From Streptomyces varsoviensis (GTDB lineage Bacteria; Actinomycetota; Actinomycetes; Streptomycetales; Streptomycetaceae), in the NCBI RefSeq assembly GCF_000718635.1, contig NZ_JOBF01000017.1, forward strand, positions 62,001 through 126,000: DNA of 64,000 bases, in the 5' to 3' direction. Positions within the stretch are counted from its first letter, which is position 1; each line of letters opens with the position of its first letter. Both the position numbers and the translations under genes were made by a program. The notes below the pieces were generated by a model. That model searched no databases, was not told the DNA's origin, and saw nothing but the letters and a program-made list of their open reading frames with translations. Shown piece after piece: positions 40,488 to 48,512 of the stretch.

Positions 40488-41890
40488 CGGGCGGGCCTGG
40501 TGAGGAGAATGCCGGCGAGCTGGTCCATGTGGTTCTGCATGAAATCCCGCATGACGCCGACATCGGCCATGTGGCCGCGCGCCGCGTAACTGGCGCCGGT
40601 GAGCATGCCGGTCTCTGGGCCGAACCACGGTTCCGAGAAATCCGGATACAGCGGGTCGACGCGGAAGGAGCTCTCGGCGTCATCGGAGCCCCGCTCCAAC
40701 GCTGTGAAATCGTCCTCCAGCCACAGCGCGACGTTCCCGACGAAGTCGATTCCGCTACGGCCGAGGAACGCGCCCTGACCGCGCACCGGGCGCGGGCTGC
40801 CACGGCGAAGGCCCACGTCGAATTTGTCGAGCATGGCCGCCACCCGGCTCACTCCGCCGAATTCCTGGTCCAGGAGGGCGTGGAACTGTTCCTCGGAGAT
40901 GAGTGAGGCGCCGGCCCAGTTCGCGTAGGCCACGGCCTCGTGCCTGCTGACCTCCACCGGCCAGTCCCACGGCATTTCCGTGTCCTCGAAGATGCCGCGA
41001 TACCGGTAGCCGCCGGGACCGGCCCCCGGCAGCCAGGAATGGGGGTGGCCTCCGCTCACCCGCTCCAGATACAGCCGCGCACCGTGCGTCGTCCACAGGC
41101 CGGGCTCTTCATAGCCGCCGGCTCTGACGAATTCCAGGAACTGGCCGTTGGTCACCGGGTGCGGCGCGACCTCGAAGGGGTCGACCGTCGCCGCGCGGCG
41201 GCCGTATTCGTTGTCCCACCGGAACCGGCCGGTTTCCGGCTGATCGTCCCCGAACACGACCGAACCGCCCCGGCAGAGCACGTAATCCCTGCCGGGCTCC
41301 GCCACCACCGCGCCTCCGTCCCGTTGCGTTCCCATGGCGGGCCAGCCCTGGGGCGTGCCTTTCAGCCTGGGCGGCAACAGACGAATGAGGGGGAGGGACG
41401 TGTGCAGGTGAATGTTCTCGTGCTCGATGCCCATGAGCAGGGCCCGCAGCGGCGAGGTCGGGGCGAGAACCGCCGGCAGCGGTACGGTCTCGATCGTCCG
41501 CAACACGATGTCGCGGACCGTCTTCCGGTAGGACCACACATCATTCGGGTCGGGCCACTCGGTGAGCCGGGCCAATTCGTCGGGGTCCTCGGGGGAGACC
41601 CCCTGCTCCATCCGCTCGTCGAGTTCGCAGACCCCGCCCCCGTCCACCATCCCGACCAGTTTGAGCTTCTGGATGTAGAACGACGCGGTGTGCCCGAGAT
41701 AGAAGACGAGAGGCAGCCTGAACGGATGCACGCGGACGCCGAACGCCTCCTTCGAGTCGGCGACTCCGCGAAAGAGGGTTTCGTACGTATCCCACGTGTC
41801 CACGAAGTAGCGCGCGAGCCGGTCCCTCGACCAGCCGCCACCCAAAGGCGCCGGGGCTACGGGCCGGGCGGCGGAAGAAGCGTTCACCAT
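40484..41890 (-). CDS. OvoA/EgtB-like nonheme iron enzyme (DinB_2 plus FGE-sulfatase domains)
   Basis: This 468-residue protein has an N-terminal DinB_2-like helical domain with iron-ligand candidates His67 (YLGHTASFY) and His157/His161 (GIEHENIHLH), then an FGE-sulfatase (SUMF1) domain: DPFEVAPHPVTNGQFLEFVRAGGY, EAVAYANWAGASLISEEQF and FVGNVALWLEDDF. This is the EgtB/OvoA sulfoxide synthase architecture, which joins a cysteine thiol to a histidine-derived imidazole with O2. It lacks the C-terminal methyltransferase domain of OvoA. No egtA, egtD or egtE homologue is adjacent; instead an ATP-grasp gene overlaps its end. The product is therefore likely not ergothioneine itself. Confidence 0.85.
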   Translation of the reverse strand: MVNASSAARPVAPAPLGGGWSRDRLARYFVDTWDTYETLFRGVADSKEAFGVRVHPFRLPLVFYLGHTASFYIQKLKLVGMVDGGGVCELDERMEQGVSPEDPDELARLTEWPDPNDVWSYRKTVRDIVLRTIETVPLPAVLAPTSPLRALLMGIEHENIHLHTSLPLIRLLPPRLKGTPQGWPAMGTQRDGGAVVAEPGRDYVLCRGGSVVFGDDQPETGRFRWDNEYGRRAATVDPFEVAPHPVTNGQFLEFVRAGGYEEPGLWTTHGARLYLERVSGGHPHSWLPGAGPGGYRYRGIFEDTEMPWDWPVEVSRHEAVAYANWAGASLISEEQFHALLDQEFGGVSRVAAMLDKFDVGLRRGSPRPVRGQGAFLGRSGIDFVGNVALWLEDDFTALERGSDDAESSFRVDPLYPDFSEPWFGPETGMLTGASYAARGHMADVGVMRDFMQNHMDQLAGILLTRPAR

Positions 41891-41914
41891 CGATTCTGGG
41901 TCCTTCCGGAAGTA

Positions 41915-41939
41915 CTGCTGCTGCTACTGCTGCTGCTGC
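41915..41939 (+). repeat. CTG trinucleotide microsatellite
   Basis: About eight CTG units with one CTA interruption lie 25-49 bp upstream of the OvoA-like start codon, where the promoter or 5' leader is expected. Confidence 0.85.
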
Positions 41940-41999
41940 GATCCATCGCGCCCCGCCCGTGCCGGATATCCCGCCCATGCCGAATACCCCGGCCGCGCT

Positions 42000-42053
42000 G
42001 AAAATCCTGGGCGCGCCGAAAATCCTGGGCGCGCCGAAGACCCTGGGCGCGCC
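42000..42053 (+). repeat. three 18-bp tandem repeats with GGCGCGCC palindrome
   Basis: Units at 42000-42017, 42018-42035 and 42036-42053 read gaaaatcctgggcgcgcc with small changes; each contains the 8-bp palindrome GGCGCGCC. They lie between the small zinc-ribbon-like gene and the OvoA-like gene. Confidence 0.9.
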
Positions 42054-42079
42054 GAATTTCCCGGCCGCCGCCGTCGAGG

Positions 42080-42271
42080 TCAGGCGTCCGGGTGTGCGGG
42101 CCTCTTGAGCTGCCATCCGCTTCCGCCGCACGTTTGATGTGGCGGCGGAAACCGGTGCCCTTTCACATCAGTGCTGTACTCGTGCCCCTGTCCGCAGTCG
42201 CACTCGTAGATCCCCGACCGAGGCACGATCTCGCCCGGGTGATAGATCCGCCCATCGTCTGCATCGCTCAT
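42080..42271 (-). CDS. small YjzC-like/zinc-ribbon-type protein
   Basis: This 63-residue protein reads IYHPGEIVPRSGIYECDCGQ, then GHEYSTDVKGHRFPPPHQTC and GGSGWQLKRPAHPD. The HPGEIVPRSGIYE opening and KGHRFPP-x(n)-W-x-L end recall YjzC-like proteins; Cys residues (CDC and C in HQTC) with His residues could bind zinc. It is upstream of and codirectional with the OvoA-like gene, separated by a repeat-filled 189-bp gap. A link to that system is possible but unproven. Confidence 0.65.
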   Translation of the reverse strand: MSDADDGRIYHPGEIVPRSGIYECDCGQGHEYSTDVKGHRFPPPHQTCGGSGWQLKRPAHPDA

Positions 42272-42423
42272 AACGCCAGATATAAAAGCCGCGCGAACCC
42301 GTCGCCACCGGGGAGACGCAGCCAGGTGACCTCACCGGCGCGGGGAAGCGGGGGAGCGGGGGAGCGTCGTCCCCCCTCCTCGTCGAACCTCCCGTTGTCA
42401 GACCCCCTCGGTACGGTCGGCGT

Positions 42424-42849
42424 ATGAAAGCTAGAGGAACCTTCACCGTCAAATCGTTCGTCCCGGCCGAGCTGAAACTGAAGCCGGAGTCCGAGCCTGA
42501 GCCGACGGCGCCCACCGGCACGCCGGTCGGCGTGGCGACGATAGAGAAGAGCTTCGAGGGAGAGGTCGTCGGGCGCTCGGTGACCTTGTTCACGGCCGCG
42601 TTCGACCAGGAGGCCGGCGTGGGCACCTACGTCGCCATGGAGTCGTTCGAGGGCTCGCTGCACGGTCGGCGCGGCGCCTTCAACTTCGCGCACTCGTCGA
42701 CGACATCGGGCAGCGACCGCAACGCCGAGTTCTTCACTATCGTCCCTACGAGCGGCACGGGTGAACTGGCGGGAATCGCCGGCACCGGCGGCATAGCCAT
42801 TGACGCCGACGGCACGCACCGCATCTGGTTCGACTACCAGCTCGGCTGA
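42424..42849 (+). CDS. DUF3224 domain protein
   Basis: This 141-residue protein has the DUF3224 pattern: ARGTFTVKSFVPAE at the start, GVATIEKSFEGEVVGRSVTLFTAAFD, GTYVAMESFEGSLHGRRGAFNFAHSS and GTGELAGIAGTGGIAIDADGTHRIWFDYQL. The family has an allene-oxide-cyclase-like beta barrel of unknown function. The ATG at 42424 fits the family start. It is monocistronic, divergent from the small YjzC-like gene. Confidence 0.92.
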   Translation: MKARGTFTVKSFVPAELKLKPESEPEPTAPTGTPVGVATIEKSFEGEVVGRSVTLFTAAFDQEAGVGTYVAMESFEGSLHGRRGAFNFAHSSTTSGSDRNAEFFTIVPTSGTGELAGIAGTGGIAIDADGTHRIWFDYQLG

Positions 42850-42966
42850 CGGCTCGCCCCCCCGCGCGCTCCGCCCTCCGCCCTCCACCCCCCTCGCCCT
42901 CCGCTCTCCGTCCGCCGCGCTCCGTACGGAGGAGCGGGGCCCGTGCCCGTACCGGCTTCCGTGGGT

Positions 42967-43009
42967 TTGAACGTTACTCGGCTGAGGAATGAATTACTCA
43001 TGCGAGTAA
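42967..43009 (+). promoter_or_regulatory. TetR promoter with operator overlapping the start codon
   Basis: -35 TTGAAC (42967-42972) and -10 TGAATT (42990-42995), 17 bp apart, place the transcription start at about 43000-43003, the ATG itself. The palindrome TTACTCATGCGAGTAA (42994-43009) covers the -10 edge and start codon, and a further half-site GTTACTCG (42973-42980) lies in the spacer. This fits negative autoregulation with a leaderless transcript. Confidence 0.7.
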
Positions 43010-43659
43010 CAGAAACAGATGGAAGGAACGAGGCAGGAGGACCGTCGGCCGGGGCGTCCGAGCGGTCGCTCGCCGCGAGCGCCCGGCGGGCGCAGATCGT
43101 GGCGGCGGCCATCGAGACGCTGGCCGAGAGCGGCCACGGGCAGACGACGTTCGCGCGGATCAAGGAACGGGCGGGGATCTCCAGCACTCGGCTGATCTCC
43201 TACCACTTCGGTACCAAGGGGGAGCTGATGGACGCCGTACTGGAAGAGGTGGGGTTACGCGCCCAGCAGGCGATCTCGCAACGCGTCGCGGGCGAGACGT
43301 CGGCGCTCGGGGCGCTCACGGCCCGCATCGAAGCCCAGGTGGAGTGGGCCGCCCGCAACCCGTCCTCGGTGCGGGCGATGGCCGAGATCTGTCGGAACGA
43401 GCGGGACGCGGAAGGCGTGCTGCGCCACGGCACGGAGGTCACGGCGCGCGCCAACGTCGACGCGCTGGAGCCGATCTTGCGCGCAGGCCAGGAAAGCGGG
43501 GAATTCCGGCAGTTCGACACGGGCCTGATGGCCCTCACCCTGAAGTCCGCGATCGACGCCGCGATCGTCCGCATGGCCCGCCCGCCCCGCCTCTCCCTCC
43601 CCCAGTGCGTCCGGGAACTGACCACCCTGGCCCGGCTCGCCACAAGGCGGGAGCCGTGA
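43000..43659 (+). CDS. TetR family transcriptional repressor
   Basis: This 219-residue TetR protein has an N-terminal HTH (ARRAQIVAAAIETLAESGHGQTTFARIKERAGISSTRLISYHFGTKGELMDAVLEEV, about 29-84) and an all-helical ligand domain. The ATG at 43000 lies within its own palindromic operator. The stop overlaps the next start (GTGA at 43656-43659), coupling it to a VC0807-type membrane protein that is probably under its control. Confidence 0.92.
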   Translation: MRVTETDGRNEAGGPSAGASERSLAASARRAQIVAAAIETLAESGHGQTTFARIKERAGISSTRLISYHFGTKGELMDAVLEEVGLRAQQAISQRVAGETSALGALTARIEAQVEWAARNPSSVRAMAEICRNERDAEGVLRHGTEVTARANVDALEPILRAGQESGEFRQFDTGLMALTLKSAIDAAIVRMARPPRLSLPQCVRELTTLARLATRREP

Positions 43660-44438
43660 CCGCCGCCCGCGCCGGACGCCCCGGCGCCCGCCGTCGCCTG
43701 CTGCCCCAACTGATCGTCGACGTGGGCGCGCCCATCGCCCTCTTCTACGTGCTGCGCGGGCTCGGCGCGAGTACGTTCGCCGCGCTCCTGGCCGGCGCGG
43801 TGCTGCCCGTGGCGACCGCGGGGGTGTACTGGCTGCGGGATCGCCGGCTGGAGGGGGTGGCGGCCTTCATGGCGGTGGTGATGCTGCTGGGGCTCGCGGT
43901 CTCGCTGATCAGCGGCGGCACACGGTTCATGCTGGCCAGGGACGGCTGGGTGACGGCCGCCGCCGGCCTGTGCTTCCTCGGCTCGATACGGGCCCGGCGC
44001 CCCCTGGCCTACCTGGGCGCCCGCCCCTTGCTGGAAGGCCGCTTCCGTTCCGACGGCACCCCTTGGGAGACCCTATGGGCCGACGAGCCGGCCTTCCGGC
44101 GCATATGGCGGATCTCCACGGCCATCTGGGGCATCGCCCTCCTCGCCGACGCCATAGCCCGCATCGTCATCTCGTACACACTGCCGGTCGACGTCGTCCC
44201 CGGCCTCGGCGGCCTGCTCTGGCCCGTCACGATGGTCCTGCTGCAACTCGTGAACGGTGTCTACTACCGCGCCGCGGGCCTATGGCGCATGACATCCGGC
44301 TACGGCCGCCAGCCCGCGGGAGCGGAAGCGGAAGCGGTGCCGTCGGCCGCGTCGACCGAGACATCCGCGTCGACCGAGACATCCGCGTCGACCGAGACAT
44401 CCGCGTCGGCTGCGACAGCGAAGCGACGCTACAAGTGA
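43656..44438 (+). CDS. VC0807-type integral membrane protein
   Basis: This 260-residue membrane protein has about five to six hydrophobic segments; LIVDVGAPIALFYVLRGLG, RLEGVAAFMAVVMLLGLAVSLISG and SIRARRPLAYLGARPLL are typical of the VC0807 family, whose function is unknown. The C-terminal tail contains three TETSAS repeats (about 229-248). Translational coupling to the TetR gene suggests it is the regulated function, perhaps a transport or envelope role. Confidence 0.82.
   Translation: MTAARAGRPGARRRLLPQLIVDVGAPIALFYVLRGLGASTFAALLAGAVLPVATAGVYWLRDRRLEGVAAFMAVVMLLGLAVSLISGGTRFMLARDGWVTAAAGLCFLGSIRARRPLAYLGARPLLEGRFRSDGTPWETLWADEPAFRRIWRISTAIWGIALLADAIARIVISYTLPVDVVPGLGGLLWPVTMVLLQLVNGVYYRAAGLWRMTSGYGRQPAGAEAEAVPSAASTETSASTETSASTETSASAATAKRRYK
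44346..44408 (+). repeat. 18-bp in-frame repeat encoding STETSA
   Basis: Three near-identical 18-bp units (tcgaccgagacatccgcg) at the end of the VC0807-type gene. Confidence 0.9.
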
Positions 44439-44628
44439 ACGATCTGGTGGTGAATGACCCGGTGGCGAGTGCTCCGATCGTGAATGATCCGGTTGCGGGC
44501 GTTTCTGGCGGATGCCACGCTCAATGAGCGCGTTCAGCGGGTGATGAGCGGCCGATCCAGGCCCTCTCCACCGCGAACTCTGTGGGGGACCGCACACCTA
44601 GGCCGACCTAGGCATCGGGAGCGAAACG

Positions 44629-46611
44629 ATGACGGACCCCATTGGCCCCACCATGGCCGGCGGCCATCAGCCGATCGACAGCGAGGACGGGTACCGGGCG
44701 CTGTTCTACCCGGACGCCAACAACTACGAGCTGATGCGAGAGGGCAAGAACCCCGTCTATTACTGGGTTCCCGACCAGTTGCGGATCGCCCGGCACGGCG
44801 GCGAGAAGGGCGACTACAAGTTCAGCCTGCTCCGGTTCGCCGGCGGGGCGGGCACGGCCAAGCCCACCGTCGGCGGAGTCCTCGGCCTGACCACGACGGG
44901 CAGCATCCCCGCGGCGGCCATGGAGCGGCTGCAGAAGAAACTCATCGAGAAGATCACCTCGACCAGCAGCAACAACGGACTGTGGAACCCTCAGGGGCGG
45001 GAGCCGATGTTCCGCCCCGTGACGCTGCTCGCCAGCACGGCGAACATCTCCGATCTGAAGTTCACCCAGACCGGGCTGCGCCACTTCGTCCAGGACAAGA
45101 AGACGAAGAAATTCGAGTTCCGCACCTCCGGAATGCTGGGCAAGGGCAACCGCGAGAAAATCGTGAAGGGGCCGACCAAGAAGGACGAGGGCATCGGCGA
45201 CTGGTACTGGGTCCTCCAGGGCGCGGGCGCCGCGTCCATGGACCCGACATCGGAGCACGCCTTCACCGCCCTGCTGGGCAGGGGGCCCGCGGCGATCCTG
45301 TACGACACGTTCAAGGGCGCGAGCACCGTCATCTACGCCAGTCTCGTCATGGACCTCCAGATGTGGACGCCGAAGATCAAGCTGTCCGTCAAGGGGGAAT
45401 GGAAGAAGATCTACGATCACTTCAGCGCCCATGCCAACGCCCACTACCTGTGGACGAGCGCCGATATCAGGTACCAGCTCAACAACACGGACCTCAAGGG
45501 CAAAATCTCGGTGGAGATCTCGCCGATCGGCAGTTTCCCCGGCTCGGCGGATATCGCCAAGTATCTGCGGGACAAGTCCGATCTGGTCCTCGACCGCTTC
45601 ACACAGGAAGCGCAGCGGATCATCTTCGACCCGGCCCCGGTGGACGAGACCGCGGCCGAGGCGTCCTCCTCCGGCGCCGGAGCCAGCCCGTGGGGCGTGG
45701 CCTTCGCGCTGAAGAAGCGGATCGACGAGACCGAGCTGGACCTGGCGTACGAGGAGACGATGCAGTTCTCCCACGTGCAGCAGACCGTCGTCTCCAGTTC
45801 CTTGCAGGGGCTGCTGCACGCGATGGCCACGGAGGAGAACGCGGAGGGGAAGTACTTTCCGTCCGTCAACCTGGACGACTGGCCCAAGGAGCTGGCCCGC
45901 ACCACGGCCCCGATCGCCAGTTGGCAGACAAAACTGTTCCACTCCCTGTCCGTGCAGATCGGCTACCCCGACAAGAGCGGGGCCCTCCTCTGGAAGAACC
46001 ACGTCTTCACCGCCCCGAACTCCTCGACCGAGCTGGAGAACTGGACGTACACGGTCTTCCAGAAAGCCGAACACGAGGTGGAGAATCCGCCGGCGGGCTG
46101 GAAACCGGACCGTACGTTCGTCAAGCGCGCGATCCACTTCAACGAACCCGATCCGTACGACGAGTTCCACATCCGGCGCATCACGGTGCCCGAGGGAATG
46201 CTGCAACTCGACAAGGGCGAAAACGGCACTCCGCTGAACGACAGCATCGTGGAGGTCAGGGCCCAGTCCAACACCATCATGGCGGTCTCCGTCCACTTCC
46301 GGGGAGTGCTCAAGGAGAACCAGGAAGCGGAACTCACCGTCCAGGCGGTCGACGAGAAGAACCAGCCCATCGGCGAAGAGGCCCGCTTCTACGCCGACGC
46401 CGCCAACCTCAGGCAGCCCCGGTCCTGGACTCTCTGCCCGGCACCGTCGCCGAGCCACCGCTACCAGTACAAGGTGACCGTGTACGACTGGTCGGACGGC
46501 TCCGAGTGGGTCTCCAAGCGGCCCACGATCAGCAGCGGCCCCCTGCGCGCCCCGATCCTGCCCAAGAGCAGCCAGAACGTGACCTTTCGGTTCCGGGAAC
46601 GGCAGAAGTGA
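44629..46611 (+). CDS. large protein of unknown family, paralog A of the metallopeptidase operon
   Basis: This 660-residue protein is not recognised. It has no signal peptide or transmembrane segment. The N-terminus carries RALFYPDANN followed by VYYWVPDQLRIAR and FSLLRF; the middle contains a helical stretch; the C-terminus has QIGYPDKSGALLWKNHVF (about 443), WTYTVFQKAEHEVENPPAG (about 472), WKPDRTFVKR and beta-rich sequence. These same motifs recur in the next gene, so the two are tandem paralogs. The ATG follows GGGAG. The stop overlaps the next start (GTGA at 46608-46611). The function is unknown; the coupling to a metallopeptidase suggests a complex, cargo or substrate role. Confidence 0.8.
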   Translation: MTDPIGPTMAGGHQPIDSEDGYRALFYPDANNYELMREGKNPVYYWVPDQLRIARHGGEKGDYKFSLLRFAGGAGTAKPTVGGVLGLTTTGSIPAAAMERLQKKLIEKITSTSSNNGLWNPQGREPMFRPVTLLASTANISDLKFTQTGLRHFVQDKKTKKFEFRTSGMLGKGNREKIVKGPTKKDEGIGDWYWVLQGAGAASMDPTSEHAFTALLGRGPAAILYDTFKGASTVIYASLVMDLQMWTPKIKLSVKGEWKKIYDHFSAHANAHYLWTSADIRYQLNNTDLKGKISVEISPIGSFPGSADIAKYLRDKSDLVLDRFTQEAQRIIFDPAPVDETAAEASSSGAGASPWGVAFALKKRIDETELDLAYEETMQFSHVQQTVVSSSLQGLLHAMATEENAEGKYFPSVNLDDWPKELARTTAPIASWQTKLFHSLSVQIGYPDKSGALLWKNHVFTAPNSSTELENWTYTVFQKAEHEVENPPAGWKPDRTFVKRAIHFNEPDPYDEFHIRRITVPEGMLQLDKGENGTPLNDSIVEVRAQSNTIMAVSVHFRGVLKENQEAELTVQAVDEKNQPIGEEARFYADAANLRQPRSWTLCPAPSPSHRYQYKVTVYDWSDGSEWVSKRPTISSGPLRAPILPKSSQNVTFRFRERQK

Positions 46612-48512
46612 CCGAGCCCCTCGGGCCCACGGAACTCGCCGGCACCCGGACATGCGATGTCGACGGCCACCGCATCGTCTTCTACCCCGACGTCACGAAC
46701 GCGGCCCGGGCCGGCCACCAGCCGCCCACCTTCTACTGGCTGCCGGAACGCCTCTACCTGGGCCGGGACCAAGGAACGTACGACTTCTCCTTCACCCGCT
46801 GGGCGCGGAAAGCCGCCGCGGACGGCAGCGACGTGGCGGGAGAAGTGCGCTTCTCCCTGATGAACGGACTGCCCCCGGACGCCGTGGACAAGGCCATCAG
46901 CCAGCTCTACGAGAACTCCGGGTCGGACAGCTCCAACCCGTACTGGCAGCAGCTCTACTGGTCGCGCGAGGACTACCGCCCCCTGACCTTCCAGTACACC
47001 CACACCACGCTCTCCAACATCGTGGCGCGAGCGGAGCCCGTCCACCGTCGCCTGGCCGGCTCGGACGTCTGGTACTGCGAGAAACAGGGCGCGACCACCG
47101 GCCCCCTCTCGGTGCTGGACCGGCGTTCCTACACCACGCTCATGGGCCAGGGGCACACGGTGCACTTCCGCGCCGCGATCTGGGACAGACACGAGCCGGT
47201 GACGGTGAACCGGACCATCGGCATCCAGTTCGCCGCGCCCGTCCAGACCTTCACCCTGGACGGCTCCTGGTCCGCCATCCGCGCGGCGCTGGGCCGCCAC
47301 ACCCGCGACGCCGCGGGGCACCTCACGCTCGCGGGCATCAGGGAGGCCGTGGCCCAACTGCGCGCGGCCGGCGAACTCGCCGTGGACTGCACCCTGGACG
47401 CCACCACCCCGAGCGACCCGGCCTTCCTCGACCGCCTGCTCAACCACAGCGGATGCGTGGCGGCCCGATTCCTCGACGCGGCCCGGACGGCCGTACTGAA
47501 CGCCCCGGAGAACCGGCCCACGGCCCTGGCCAACGACTGCGACGGCCCGCCCAACCCGTGGGGCAGCCCCTGGCGGCTCGTCCCGGAGAACCCGTCGGGG
47601 AGCATGGCGGACCGGATCGGAAGCGCCTTCACCTACCTACGCCCCCTGACAGTCGCCACCCGGTTCACGGCCGAGACCGACGCCCTGCGAGCCGCGCCCG
47701 CCACGTACTTCTTCGTCAACTATCCGGAAGACGGCGAAAAGACCCTGCAACGGGTCTTCCGCCCCGTCCTCCCGCGCGACAACCCCGCCATCGCCGCGGT
47801 CTCCGTCCGCTGCGGCTACCCGGACCGATCCGGCGCCCTCCAATGGCAGGGACGCGAATTCCCCCAGCCCACCGACCCGGCCGAACCGCTCCCGGCCTGG
47901 ACCTACACCACACGCCGGCTGGCCGCCCACGAGGTCACCAACCCGCCGCCGGGCTGGGAACCGGACAAGACCTTCGTCAAACGCCAGGTCCGGCTCCGCC
48001 CGCGCGCCGAGACCGACACCGCGTACCGCGTCGTCCGCAACGACACCCCGACGGACGACATCGCCATCGACCCGGAGGCGGACGGCCGGCTCGCCAACGA
48101 CATCGCCGTCGACATCTCCGCCGGCATGCTGCCCCACCTGGACCTTTTCCCTCTCAGGCTGCTGTGGAACCCGCGCGCCGACCAATGGGTGACCACCGAA
48201 CTGGAGACCACGGACGCCGCCGGCCGCCCGGACGGCCTCCCGGCTGCCACCTTCACCTGGCGCGCCACGGACACCGCGGAGCCCCGCCGCTGGATGGTCT
48301 TCCCCCGCTCCCGCCCCTTCCCCGCCTGCTTCCGCTACCGCGCGACGCTCCACCTCGGCCCGACGGCCTCCGTGACCTCCGCCTGGCGCCGCTCCCGCGG
48401 CAGCGGCCCCCTCCACATCTTCGTCCCGGCCCCGGAAACCGCCGCCGAGGTCTCCATGGCGCCGGACAGCGCCCACCCGCCTCCGAAAAACGCGCAAGGA
48501 GAGTGGCGATGA
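46608..48512 (+). CDS. large protein of unknown family, paralog B of the metallopeptidase operon
   Basis: This 634-residue protein starts at GTG 46608, overlapping the previous stop. It shares with paralog A the blocks IVFYPDVTNA/FYWLPERLYLGR near the N-terminus, RCGYPDRSGALQWQGREF (about 402) and WTYTTRRLAAHEVTNPPPG, WEPDKTFVKR (about 430-459), and a beta-rich C-terminal region. There is no export signal. The frame extends far upstream, but only this start keeps the paralog alignment and operon overlap. The end overlaps the metallopeptidase start (ATGA at 48509-48512). Confidence 0.8.
   Translation: MTEPLGPTELAGTRTCDVDGHRIVFYPDVTNAARAGHQPPTFYWLPERLYLGRDQGTYDFSFTRWARKAAADGSDVAGEVRFSLMNGLPPDAVDKAISQLYENSGSDSSNPYWQQLYWSREDYRPLTFQYTHTTLSNIVARAEPVHRRLAGSDVWYCEKQGATTGPLSVLDRRSYTTLMGQGHTVHFRAAIWDRHEPVTVNRTIGIQFAAPVQTFTLDGSWSAIRAALGRHTRDAAGHLTLAGIREAVAQLRAAGELAVDCTLDATTPSDPAFLDRLLNHSGCVAARFLDAARTAVLNAPENRPTALANDCDGPPNPWGSPWRLVPENPSGSMADRIGSAFTYLRPLTVATRFTAETDALRAAPATYFFVNYPEDGEKTLQRVFRPVLPRDNPAIAAVSVRCGYPDRSGALQWQGREFPQPTDPAEPLPAWTYTTRRLAAHEVTNPPPGWEPDKTFVKRQVRLRPRAETDTAYRVVRNDTPTDDIAIDPEADGRLANDIAVDISAGMLPHLDLFPLRLLWNPRADQWVTTELETTDAAGRPDGLPAATFTWRATDTAEPRRWMVFPRSRPFPACFRYRATLHLGPTASVTSAWRRSRGSGPLHIFVPAPETAAEVSMAPDSAHPPPKNAQGEWR

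Noticed and set aside
41541..42116. Minus-strand frame with FGAPRIF repeats upstream of the OvoA-like gene, considered as a RiPP precursor
   Set aside because: It starts inside the YjzC-like gene and runs deep into the OvoA-like gene in another frame; the repeats come from the 18-bp tandem DNA repeat. No ribosome site.
44484..46607. Upstream extension of the paralog B frame
   Set aside because: It overlaps paralog A entirely; the paralog alignment and GTGA overlap fix the start at 46608.
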